A stretch of 64,000 nt of DNA from Mortierella sp. BCC40632 (Eukaryota; Mortierellomycota; Mortierellomycetes; Mortierellales; Mortierellaceae), in the NCBI GenBank assembly GCA_011634665.1, contig WAEK01000019.1, forward strand, positions 124,001-188,000. Direction: 5' to 3'. Positions within the stretch are counted from its first letter, which is position 1. Each line of letters starts with the position of its first letter. The translations under genes and the position numbers were made by a program. Positions 9,263 through 19,800 of this stretch are shown here, one piece after another. The notes under the pieces are model-generated. The model saw nothing but the letters and a program-made list of their open reading frames with translations. It was not told where the DNA came from and did no database searches.

Positions 9263-9760
9263 ATAACCTTTCACAACATTGTTTCTATTGGCAATTAACA
9301 TGTCCCCCACATACCAATACTCATATGACACTCAGAACTGTCATTTCCACTCTGCTCTGAGTAATCGAGACAATTTTATCACCCTCAGTCACAGCCAAAT
9401 GGGCTACCTACGAAAAGGCTATAGTGGCCGAGCGCACCATCATTAAACTCTCTCTCTCTCCCTCTGGCGGCCCAAGTAGACAAGTGATAAGAGAGAGGAT
9501 CCAAAAAAAAAAAAAAAAAAAAACAGTTTTTGAGCGCCGAACTACACTTCTCGATGAAGAGCATTTTTAAAGGTGAGACAGAAACGCCCTTCAGTAAGTA
9601 CTCATTAGGTAGTAAGGTATTTTTACGAGTCTAGCGCCAGTCAGACCCTGAGTATCTTTATTTGATATTCGGACTTTGTTAGCTCGCATTCTACACGCTC
9701 ATTTTTCCAGGCGATTTTCGCTACAAGACTCTAGATTGCGAGAAGAGTATCAGTTACCAA
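9263..9760. other. Intergenic
   Basis: Contains an A-run (9504-9523) and no supported gene; it is the 3' flank of the minus-strand gene that follows. Confidence 0.5.
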
Positions 9761-10792
9761 CTATGGATGGTAAGGTGCTTGGTAGCTTGGAGGAGGTGGC
9801 ATGTCCTCAGGTAATTGCTCATGTGTCACGGACATGGATACAGTTTGAGCCACCACCGCGTTTTCATGATCCATGTTCGTCGTTACATCTCTATTAACGA
9901 CAGAAGCCGCTGTCTCGGTCGGGGCTTCGGTACTTCCGGGCGTTGTTACTGGCGTCGGTGTATCAATGACAGGAGGAGAAGGGACAGGGGAAGTACCCTC
10001 AGAGTCTTCAGAGCTGCCATTCGTCTCAGAGCCTTGCGTCATGTCTACGAATACAGCTCGAAGGCCACTAGTCTGTCTCTGTTCGTATGCTGGCAGCTCG
10101 TCCAACTCATACTCTGCGTCAGCCACAATCCGTCTTCCAGCTACCGCCGCTCCCGGTGTTGCCTCAGGAACTGGGTCCTCCTGGGAGCCTTCGAGCGACA
10201 AATCGGGCTGATAGTGGTGGACCACAGTCTCCTGCCGCTGGAACAGCGCTTCTCTCCGTTGGCTCTCTTCTGCTTCTCGCCTGAGCCTCCGGCCTTCTGT
10301 CACTCGGTCATAGCATGTCCAACCAACCTCTATGACCAGCAGGAAACTCCAGAGCATACCTATAGATCCAATGACTAACTGGGTATAGCAGCGCTTCTTG
10401 AGTTCCCCACTTCCGGACTGGCTTCCGGACACAGAGTTGAAGAGGCTGCCTTTTGCGCATCCACCTTCTTGGCTAATCTTGACAAACTGCTCTGTTGACA
10501 AAGCTATGGTACAAATGGCTAGGATTACTCCTCCGGCCGTGCGGAGATTTGTCGGACAAACTTGATTACTGAAGAACGAGTAGAAGGCGCATATCAAAAG
10601 AAAGGTATTCAACGCAAGCTGTGGAGTAGTCTGCCAGTCAAACAGGTAGCGAACCGAGAGTGGGGCGATGAGCTCGAGGCTGATGGAGAGGATGAGGATG
10701 TTGATGATCGAGAGGATGATCAAGATGAGTCGGAGCAAGCGAAGTAAGGACGGCCGTGAGCGGTCGAAGATAAAATACTTTTTGAGCCTCAT
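9761..10792 (-). CDS. Four-TM membrane protein with C-terminal PPxY/LPxY motifs
   Basis: 343 residues, single exon, ATG at 10790-10792. Four hydrophobic segments lie in the first half (about 16-41, 57-76, 83-100 and 137-160), with a short Cys-containing loop before the last. This is a MARVEL/SUR7-like topology, but no family signature is recognised. The cytosolic tail (about 170-343) starts with a charged coiled-coil-like stretch (EGRRLRREAEESQRREALF) and is then Pro/Ser/Thr-rich. It contains LDELPAYEQ near residue 233 and ends PEDMPPPPSYQAPYHP. LPxY and PPxY are ligands of WW domains in Rsp5/Nedd4 ubiquitin ligases, so the protein may be an Rsp5 adaptor or substrate at a membrane (inference). 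Confidence 0.7.
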   Translation of the reverse strand: MRLKKYFIFDRSRPSLLRLLRLILIILSIINILILSISLELIAPLSVRYLFDWQTTPQLALNTFLLICAFYSFFSNQVCPTNLRTAGGVILAICTIALSTEQFVKISQEGGCAKGSLFNSVSGSQSGSGELKKRCYTQLVIGSIGMLWSFLLVIEVGWTCYDRVTEGRRLRREAEESQRREALFQRQETVVHHYQPDLSLEGSQEDPVPEATPGAAVAGRRIVADAEYELDELPAYEQRQTSGLRAVFVDMTQGSETNGSSEDSEGTSPVPSPPVIDTPTPVTTPGSTEAPTETAASVVNRDVTTNMDHENAVVAQTVSMSVTHEQLPEDMPPPPSYQAPYHP

Positions 10793-12583
10793 CTGCAGAT
10801 CTAGGGTCGATCGGTTGGTCGGTTGACTAGGGGTGATGCTTAATTCTCAAACGAGGATGAATGAGAGAGGAAAGAGGATGCGCAGTGTAGTGGGCGTCCA
10901 AACACAATGTCCAACGACGTCGACCATCACTGCCCCATCTCAACCTTCTCTCTTTCCCACGTGTCCTACGTCTTGAATCTCTATGCCGGTCACTGACGGG
11001 CGTTGTGGAGCAAAGCCAAGCCCTGTTTCACTGCTTCCTCGGATTGGGTTCTGTTTGTTGATTGCGTTCTCCGTGAACCTTTTGCTGGGCCGTGCAACCG
11101 ACAACATGCACTTTTTGCCACGGTCCAGACAGACAGGGTTGCGCATAGGTCAGGCACCAATACTTTGAGATGTTGTCAGGGTGTTGGTAAGAGCGTCTGC
11201 GCAGGAACAGACGCTTCGAAAGGCGGCAGTGAGCAAAATGGAGATGGTCGAAGCGCTGCAATAAGGCGCGACCTTCAAATCCAGGGACCAACGACAGTCT
11301 GCCTCGGAGCTTGAATTATCCGAGAAATGGCGGTGGCAATGACAGCAAAAGTTCCCATTCGTTCACGTACACGTACAAATGCTAGTTTCCTGCTCTCATG
11401 CATTTCGACGGCCCACCCTGTTCTCTGCGGATCGCACGTTGACATGAGACCTCAAGAACTCTTCGCTGGCACGGGCCACCATCCTTCTCAGCGATCATCA
11501 GAGAATCCTGATCTAAATGAGGAAAAGGATGGGACATGCAAACGTATCCCAGGGCTGAGAAGACAAAGGAAGCTGAGTCGACTTTGGTAACTGGGTAGTA
11601 GTCACTGGCTAGGAAGAGCGGCGAGAAACAGCTCTCTTTCTCTCTCCCTCTCTCTGAAGACGCCTAGACGGAAAAAGACTCTCGACTTGGTATTGTTTGT
11701 CGCCGATCTGGGTGCATTGAGGTTTTTATGAGCAAACTCTCAAAGTAGTTCCCATAAGTTTACTGACTAGCACACTGTTCGTTTCGCCATCCTCTGCATT
11801 GCTTCTGGATAGAAGTTGCGAAGCATGAGTCTATTTTAGGATGGGAATGTAAATTGGTTACCAGGACTCCTATTGCAAGGTTCGCTGTACTCTCCGTCCT
11901 GGATAGCATTGTGCTTTGCTCTTTGGCACGGTGATTGCGTTGTGGCGCTGGAAGGTCAACGCTCTGAGTCTCTCCCCCTCCTTTCTCATAGCACTTCCTT
12001 CTCATAGTACTCCCTAATATCGCAAGATTCGCCAAGTTAATGAGAGTCAGCATAATCGGATTGCCATGGGACAGGATTGTTACCAGGCTATGTAAAAGTA
12101 CTCTTCACGGACCAAAAGAATGTAACTCTCTACGAAGCCAAGTCCTGCTCAAAGCCTATGGCCATGCTAAAAAAGCCTCCGTGGTCATTTGTGTGGTGGA
12201 ACACATGGTTGATCCAGGCTCCAAGGTGCCAATCCTTTCGACGATATGCTGCCAGAAAGGGTCAAGCAGACAGACGCATATCGTTTGCCGGAAAATGTAC
12301 AAAGAAAAAGACGATTCATCCTTTGAAGGAATTCATCCCAAGGGAGGCTCACTTATCTCTCAATACTCCTCCAGGGACATTTCATGGTGTTGTCCAACAG
12401 TGTGGTCTCAATATTATTCTTTAATTGATAAAAAAAAAATTCCTTCTATGCAATGCGGCTCTGGTCCGCCCGCCACTCGCGACGCGCTGACACAACAGGA
12501 GAGGGAAACAGCTCCAAGAAGATGGCTCCTGTGCGGGGAGGAGGAGAGGGTGGGGGGCCATCGTCTTTCTATCGTACCACCAC
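10793..12583. other. Intergenic, no gene seen
   Basis: No open frame shows domain content. Frames at 12040-12675 (plus) are interrupted or low-complexity. Confidence 0.5.
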
Positions 12584-13165
12584 TTAGAACAAAAACATGG
12601 CTGATACAACGACCACAGCACTCAGGCTTGCAGCAGTGCTCAGGAGGTTCCTTGGAGCAGCCTCGCTCTTGTTAGGCGGTGTCGTCGAAGTACCTTGTCC
12701 GCTTCCGCTGCTGCTTCCACCATTGTTCGAGCCTCCAGGATTGCTCGATCCGCCTGGTGCTGTGACATTAAACCGACCAGAGTAAGCATTGTTGGGAGAC
12801 AAAAGCAGCTGCAATGCATAGATGCCTGGCTTTGTGTCGGCAGGGACCGTCCAAACGAGATTTCCAACGGACTGCGTGCAGTCAATTGTGCCGACTTTCT
12901 TGACATAGAAGGCATTGCTGATATTGTTCGAGTCCATAAAGTCAACCTCGGTTGCGTTTGGCGTCGCAGAGGTGAGCGTGCTAGGCGAGGTGCAGGCCAT
13001 TGTCCAGGAGAATGTCTGGTTCGTGCCGGCCTCGTACGAGATGCCTTCGCCCACGGGCTGCGTGAATGAGATGTGGGTCAGCCCCTGGGCAGGAGGGACA
13101 GGAGCCTGGGCTGAGACAGACGAGGCCATGGCAAGCGTAGCGAGGGCGAGGATTGACTTGTACAT
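12584..13165 (-). CDS. Kre9/Knh1-like GPI-anchored cell-wall protein
   Basis: 193 residues, single exon. It has an N-terminal signal peptide (about 1-19, ending SSVSA), then an Ig-like beta domain of about 115 residues with THISFTQPVGEG, the NQTFSWTMAC strand, VGNLVWTVP and GIYALQLL. This is the pattern of the Kre9/Knh1 N-terminal domain of fungal wall proteins linked to beta-1,6-glucan. A Gly/Ser/Asn linker (GSSNPGGSNNGGSSSGSG) and a C-terminal hydrophobic tail after SEAAPRNLLS fit a GPI-anchor signal. Two cysteines (about 58 and 95) could form a disulfide. Surface localisation is strongly suggested; the biochemical role is not shown. Confidence 0.85.
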   Translation of the reverse strand: MYKSILALATLAMASSVSAQAPVPPAQGLTHISFTQPVGEGISYEAGTNQTFSWTMACTSPSTLTSATPNATEVDFMDSNNISNAFYVKKVGTIDCTQSVGNLVWTVPADTKPGIYALQLLLSPNNAYSGRFNVTAPGGSSNPGGSNNGGSSSGSGQGTSTTPPNKSEAAPRNLLSTAASLSAVVVVSAMFLF

Positions 13166-13196
13166 GATGGTGACGAGGGTAGGGGTCGTGGCTCTT

Positions 13197-13204
13197 GTGT
13201 GTGT

Positions 13205-13249
<45 letters not shown>
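13197..13249 (+). repeat. (GT)n microsatellite
   Basis: Nearly pure GT repeat about 30 bases upstream of the Kre9-like start codon, in its promoter or leader. Confidence 0.95.
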
Positions 13250-14330
13250 TGTGAGTAGGCAAGAGGTGAGTATGGGCGAAGGTTGGCAACAGCGGGAGGA
13301 GCGGAGACGAAGAAGGAGAGAAAAGAAAGGTGAGTGCGAACAAAAGAAATAAAGGCGCCCGGTGGGCCTGTTTCTCTTTTATTGTACTCCTAGCAAAGAC
13401 ACAAGCCCCGGGGACCGGTTGCCATGGGTATGCTCCAGGACCAAGCTAGTAACGCGTGGAGTAATGAATTGTTCGGTTTGGCGGGGCACGAAGCAGCACA
13501 ATGAGAGAACAAAGGAAGAGGTAGGGGCAGGGGAGGAAAGGGGGAGAGAAGGAGTCCAACAACAGACGAAGGGGCACACATCGAGTTCAAGGGAGCCATA
13601 GTAGGAGAGTTTCGGCGGTCTTTCCTGTTCTTTTTTTACGCGGTTCGTGCTTGCCTTTTGGCCTTTGACCCTTGGACACTGTCTGGGCGCGCAGGCATGC
13701 AGCAAGTACATGGACCAACCTGCCAGCTGGACGCTGGTGTATACGACAGGAGAGAGCAGCGAAGACAAAGAGCGACGGAGACAGGAGACACTGCATGGCT
13801 CACATCGCAGGCTGTACAGTCCAAGACACCTGGCTCCTTGCCGCGTACTTCTTTTTGTCGCGGCCCTTGGCTGGCCGTGCAAGGAGACGGCTCAATATTC
13901 AAGGGCGCGTCGGCAGCCAGGGCAACCATTCCAGCCTATCATCGCCTGCCGCCGACCGCTGCCCAGTTGTCACGCGTCTTGTCCGGCCATGCCCCCGGCG
14001 TTTCCCGCCGTAGTCGGACAAACCAAACCGCCCGTCCTAGTCCTGATCAGGGTTTTTTTTTGCCTCAGCCTCCATTCTTTAGTCCCCATTTCCTTCCTTG
14101 CTGTTGTAAGCCCCTGTCGTCACCTCCCTGGTCCCCGCAGGTTGCGCACAGCTTGCCCGCTTCTTGGCTGCCCCTGTGAAAAAATGAGCTAGAGAGAGAG
14201 AGAGAGAAAGAGAAAGGGAAAGGGAAAGGGAAAGAGAGAAAAGACCCTCGTTCCTGCACACAACATCCTGCCCTCTTCCCCCCCTCTCCACTCTGTCCTC
14301 CATTCTCCATTCCTCATTCCTCTTTCCTCA
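13250..14330. other. Divergent intergenic region
   Basis: Shared upstream region of the Kre9-like gene (minus) and the DUF2236 gene (plus). Contains a purine tract (14190-14240, agagag/gggaaa). Several overlapping frames are low-complexity and not supported. Confidence 0.5.
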
Positions 14331-15776
14331 ATGGAGTCGCTCCTCACCCTCATCATTGCACATCCCCTCACCAAGTATGTGTTCGTGCTCGTCCTCTATG
14401 TCTCGCTTGTACGACATCGACGGTACAAACGCATTAATGCCCTACTCCGCAAATACCCCGACCCGGAGCTGCCGCTCCGTGACCTGGACGTGGCCAAGGA
14501 GGTGCTGTCTGTCTTCCGCGACTGCGAGTTCCCCTTCAGTTATGGAGTTGGGCTCGATATTGCACTTATCGGGACCTATGGGATCCCTTCGATCTCCTCA
14601 ATCCTTGCAGCAACAGGTCAGTTCAAGACCAATTATCTCAAACGATCTGAAGACACAGCTCTGCTCCTGAGTGAGATGAACGAAGGCTATTCTCGAAACC
14701 AGCTCCGGATTGCCCTCGATAAGAAAGGAAAACCAGACGAGAAAGAAATCGAGAATGACATGCGACGGGAGACCATCGCCATGGAGAGGATCAAATTTAT
14801 CCATGGACATTACAAAATCCAACAGGGTGACTACCTTTACACACTCGCCATGTTTGTGGTTGGGCCAGCCCGGTGGATTGATCGTTACGAATGGCGCAAG
14901 TTGACAGATCTTGAAAAGAATGTGAGTGAGAGACAGGTTCCCTGTCCTAGTCGCATCTGTACTTGTGCCAATGCCAATAAGGGAAGGAGGAGGACAGATA
15001 TTGCTCTTTGCTAACTGGGTCCCACTTCGGTTCTGGATTGAAGGCCAGTCTTGCTCTTTGGACTGCGCGGGGCGAGAAGTTAGGAATCCACAACATCCCC
15101 AAGACCTTCGATGAACTAGCAGCATTTGGAGAGGTAAACTTTGATCTTTTTTTTTTTTTCTTTTCTTTTTTTCTTAAGTGTCTAAAAGATGCCAAAGATA
15201 CTGGTGGACATCATAGCTACAGTATTAACCAATGCCTCTCCCTATCGACTTTTATGCATTCACTCTGTCACCTTCTTCTCCCCCCTCCTCTCCGCCTTCA
15301 TCCATTTGTCCATCTATCGATTTGTCCATGCCTTGTGTCGACAGGAGTATGAGAAAAAACATATGGTTTATGCAAGATCCAATGTGGTGCTTGGTGACGC
15401 CGCTTTCAACCACCTTCTCACGCTGTTCCCCCCATCCTACCACGGAATCGCACGCCAGTTCCTCAATGCACTTCTTCCAGATCGACTACGAGCTGCTTGG
15501 AAGACCCAACCCCTACCTCTCGGGATGAAGCAGATCATCAATGGTATCATGCGACTTCGAGTGGTTATCCTTCGGAACTTTATGCTGCCACGCAAATATC
15601 CCCTTGTCCGGACAGCATTAAGAGCCAACAGCGAGGACAAATATGTGCCGCGATCCGATCTGTTCGGGCCTGTCTACACTCAAGGTTACAATGTCGAGGA
15701 CTTGGGTCCGGACAAATTCCTGGGCAAGTGTCCGGCTTCTATCAAGCCCTTGATAACCAAGAAGAAGTCGACATAG
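14331..15776 (+). CDS. DUF2236 (MpaB/rubber-oxygenase-like) ER-bound oxygenase
   Basis: Three exons, 14331-14921, 15044-15133 and 15345-15776, all joined in phase 0, give 370 residues. The N-terminus has a membrane anchor (LLTLIIAHPLTKYVFVLVLY). Family features are LIGTYGIPSISSILAATGQF followed by KRSEDTALLL, FIHGHYKIQQGDYLYTLAMF, RWIDRYEWRKL, the exon-2 segment GEKLGIHNIPKTFDEL, and YEKKHMVYA. These match the DUF2236 family, which holds the fungal mycophenolate oxygenase MpaB and the bacterial latex-clearing protein Lcp, both heme b enzymes that cleave isoprenoid chains. The substrate here is unknown. An AATAAA signal follows at 15837-15842. Confidence 0.85.
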
Positions 15777-15836
15777 GTATTATTGTGACCAAACTCGGAG
15801 CGGGTCATTGTTGACTATCGCAGAGATTGAAGAGAG

Positions 15837-15842
15837 AATAAA
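15837..15842 (+). terminator. Polyadenylation signal AATAAA
   Basis: About 60 bases after the DUF2236 stop codon, followed by an A-rich stretch. Confidence 0.5.
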
Positions 15843-15862
15843 AAAGCAAGAAAGAAAGAAAG

Positions 15863-15896
<34 letters not shown>

Positions 15897-16279
15897 TGAA
15901 AGAACGCGCAAAAAGTAGGCCCTCGGATTCCATTCGGCAAAACACCTCACAATGACACTTGCTCTATAGCCTGGGAGCTCTCCAGAGTACTCCTTTTTCT
16001 CAATCTCTCATCCCCTCCTTGATTATGCTCTCCCTAATGCAGGCTGCAGCGAAGCGATTGTATGTTGCCCAAAGGAAGTCAGGAGTTGCCGATTGGACAG
16101 AAGCGCCTCTGTTGAAATCAACCCTGAATCCCACCGTGATGTCCTTCCTCTCCTTTTCTTCCCTTTTGTTCTTTGTGTGTTTGTCACCGGATGTGTTCTT
16201 TCAAGGTCTCTCTTCACACTTCCACCTCCTCTTCTATCCATATTCATCTTCTGGTTGACCCTAGCCAACTACTATCGTC

Positions 16280-16474
16280 ATGCGATCACTAACGGTGGTC
16301 ATCCTCATCGTTCTCATCGCCCTGGCTTTCACTGACCCAGCCCTCTCGAATCCAACCAAGAAGTTCGCAAAGCGGGCTGGCTTCAGTCGACCCAACCCTG
16401 GCAGGAACGATGGATCCTTTAACGGGGGCGCTTCCAGAAAGACTAGAGGTGGACCCGGAAGCAAAGACCCCTAA
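16280..16474 (+). CDS. Small secreted peptide precursor candidate
   Basis: 64 codons from an ATG. An N-terminal hydrophobic signal (RSLTVVILIVLIALAFTDPA, cut near 22-24) is followed by a short basic propeptide ending in KKFAKR, a good Kex2-type dibasic site (residues 31-32). The remaining 32 residues are rich in Gly, Arg, Asn, Pro and Ser and have no Cys. The layout is that of a processed fungal secreted peptide. An AATAAA lies at 16620-16625, about 145 bases downstream. No family is recognised, and a frame this short can occur by chance; the signal plus dibasic site is the only support. Confidence 0.5.
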   Translation: MRSLTVVILIVLIALAFTDPALSNPTKKFAKRAGFSRPNPGRNDGSFNGGASRKTRGGPGSKDP

Positions 16475-16802
16475 AAAGGATTGTAGCCACCAGCCAGGAT
16501 CGGATTCCAAACTCATCAACGAGTCTCCCAGTTGAGAAGAAAGTTATCTTTATCCTGGGCACTCAATTTATGACTCTTCTCCTTTCTCTCCCACGCCCTG
16601 GAAAACACCGGCGAGTCAGAATAAAAGCCTAAACCAAAATGGATCCACATCTCGCTTCATATTTCATTACTCTCTTCCGACTCGTTTATACAAAATGTCT
16701 AAGATATAGAGTCAAAAAGACAGGTACTTGGAGCCAGAGGAGTGTCTGAGACCATGCCATCATTATGCTTGACCAAGACTCCTCCCCTTCTCCATGAATG
16801 CT

Positions 16803-19800
16803 TCACCCGAGCCCTGGGTATGTGGCAGGGTTGGACCCTGTTCCTGTTGTCCCTGTCGTGGATCCATTTCTGAGATGCCGTCGGAACCTTGACGATGGTC
16901 GAGGATACCCTCCAGCATAGGTCGACTCGGGTGGTGATAATGTCGGTGAAATAGACCCAGCCGATGAAATAGACAATGATCGAATCGAGCTCGCTCCCCC
17001 ATTGCTGTCTACACCAAATCCTCCCATATCTCCAAACGCCCCATTTCCGGAATTGGAAGAGTTTGGAGTGGCTGCTGCTGCTCCTCCACCTGGTTCAATG
17101 TCTAAAGTCCGATCGCTGTATGCAAACAACACGAACTTGCCTGCTACGCCGGGATTCAACGTCGATACGACAATCAGGTAACCATACTGATTAGGCAGAA
17201 GTGTGGTTGCTTCCGTTGCAACTCCCTGAGGAACCGAGGTGTATGGCCCGGACGAAGATACTTCTCGACCCAACACACCTTCGTCTAGCCGTTCAAAAAT
17301 TGTTACATTGATCTTTGGAATTGGGTTGTTCATCTCTGGCGTCTGAAGTCGTACCCTATTGGCAGCACAACAGATTGTTTCCGCAGAGGATGTCGAAGAG
17401 TGAGTTGTTTGAGAATATGAAGTTCAATTTACGCCCCACGAGAATCTTCGATCAACTTACATGAATGTGGTCATTTCGGTGATAGTCACCAGGAAATGAG
17501 GATTTCGAGCATAACCAATGCTCTGGTGGTGGTGCCAGCCCATGGCACTTACTCCCAGAACCCATTCACCTCTTAGAATCTTTTTGAACATTCCCTATCA
17601 TTTTTCAATCCAGTCAATGCGGTTGGTGAAGAGTTAGAAGAGAGTTAGATGTTACTTCGGAGGATCGTTTTGATCTCTGGACAGGGACAAAGGCCAAAAA
17701 AGACATACTGCTCCTTCGGTTGGTATTGGAGTGAGTGATAGATCAACATGCGATTGCATTGTAATCTTGTATTTGCCAATCTGCCCAGGTTCAAAGGTCG
17801 AGACAACCAGGGTATACTGTCCAGCTATTGGATATTGGAAAGTCAATATCAAAGAATCAATACGGAGTTTGGGGGAACGAGATTGCGATAGTGCGAACAA
17901 AAGAAATTGACTGTAACGCACGTCGCAGTTCGGGCGCTTCACAGTAGCAGAACCCATGACGATATTCTCCTGACTGGGCAACAATATCTCTGGTCCATAC
18001 GCTAGAAGTGTAACAAGAGCAAAAAAATGGAAAGATAGTTAATCAGACTGACCGGTTTTTTTTGTTGACTTTGAAATGAATAGTCGCCATCCAAAGTTCA
18101 AACATACCATGAAATCCGCTTGCCCTGAGAGTTCACAAGCTGAACATGAGACGCGAGGTCCTTGGGTGACTCTAACATAAATAAGACAGAAGTTGTTGTT
18201 TGTGGCGCAGGTAGAACAGGGACAACAAGACGATATTGGGGGTTGTTCATGAATCCTGCATGATAACTATTGCCTCCTGCCGTCTCTCTGGTCCACTCTC
18301 CATCAATCTATAACGGAAGAGGTGGAAGGTGTTAGAGTAGCAAATCCTGAGATAGTAGCCTTCGTAAAGTGCAGTCAGCGGCAACACATTTTACAAGACC
18401 GAATCTATACCTTCTTCTCAATAGGATACTGGCTGGGGATTTCCCGCATCTCAAACTCACAGATTGCATATGCTCGCAAGGTGAAATGGAGATCTCTTGT
18501 TTTGAGATGTTGAGACAAAACAATCGTGTACTCATTCTGCCCTGGTGGCACCTCAAAGCGGACCAAAATATGGGGGCTATTGACATACATGCCCTTGATC
18601 AACGAGTTGCCCTCGTAATAGATTCTGGTTCCGAAACGGCTAGGATCTGAGACTTGCAAGAGCGATGCGCTTGACTTTTGAGATCTGAGTGAACCGGGAG
18701 TCTTTGGCAAAGGTGTAGTCGACGCTGAGGGGGATGAGGTAGCCGAATCTGGAGTGATTGGTGGAGGCGAAAGCAACGATGAATAGCCGGGCTGTTTTTT
18801 GACATCAAAGACATGGAGGGTGATATAGTCGCGGTTCTCTTCGGTAACAGTAACGTGCTTCGATAGCAATAGCCAGATAAAACAAGGTCGAGTACCCTTC
18901 ACGTTTGTGAAGAGTGAGAACTGAGGGTTGAATCCAAGAGTATACTTGTCCTGCTTCGGGCCATAGTTACATGGCCATGGACTATTATGAATCATATAAT
19001 CATTGCAAGAGTCCCAAAACTGAATTAGAGCTCATAGGACATATGCTATAAAAAAAAAAAAAAAAAAAAAAAGGGGGAAAAGCAGCTCTATAGAGAAAGA
19101 ATGTTGAGTGTTGGAGGCGGAAGATGTAAATGCCAAGGTACTTACGCATGAATGACAGCTCGGTAGGTAAGTGTTTCCAAGTTCCAGTTAATATGAATTG
19201 TATCAAAGTTGGAGCACACGGAGTCGTAATCAATCCAGAAGATACCGTCGTCATTTTTTAGCGCTGCAAATTGATCATAATTGAGTTCGTTCTTCAACTC
19301 ATCAGTCCAATGGTCAGCATCCAGGTGACTAAAGGGTCCCTTCCACCTCTTGTGACTCCAAGGGTTTTTGACTTGAAGTAGTCGGAGTCCTTGTACTTCT
19401 TTGAGATCAAGTACTGCATATGCATGAGTTGGTACAAGGCCCATCTGATCTGCGACCTCATCTGACATTTTTCCAGTGGCAATAGTAACGAGCGCCACGC
19501 CTATCGAAAAAGTAGACACCGTTCACCAGAGAAGGTCAGATAGCTACAAATAAACAAATTGATCACTTTGGGCATAAGACTTCCTTGTAAGACTTCTCAC
19601 CTTTGCGCATTCCACTCATCATTCGTTTCCACTGTTTTTCTTTATCAAAATTTGCCTCATTGATAAATATGTGTTCAGGAATCCATCCAGTGAGTGCGCT
19701 AGATGCAAAGTGTAGAATATTCCGTTTGGGATTAGCGATACAACAAGAACTGAGCATTTTTTCGGGACAAGGGCCGGAAAAAGACGAAAACCCAAAGCCC

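Noticed and set aside
12077..12424. Plus-strand frame of 115 codons
   Set aside because: Overlapping frames of similar length occur here, none with a recognisable domain; possible transposon relic but unsupported.
19569..19600. Match to the DIRS 64-bp repeat (cataagacttcctt) inside a calpain intron
   Set aside because: Only about 14-17 bases are shared and there is no further similarity on either side; chance is sufficient.
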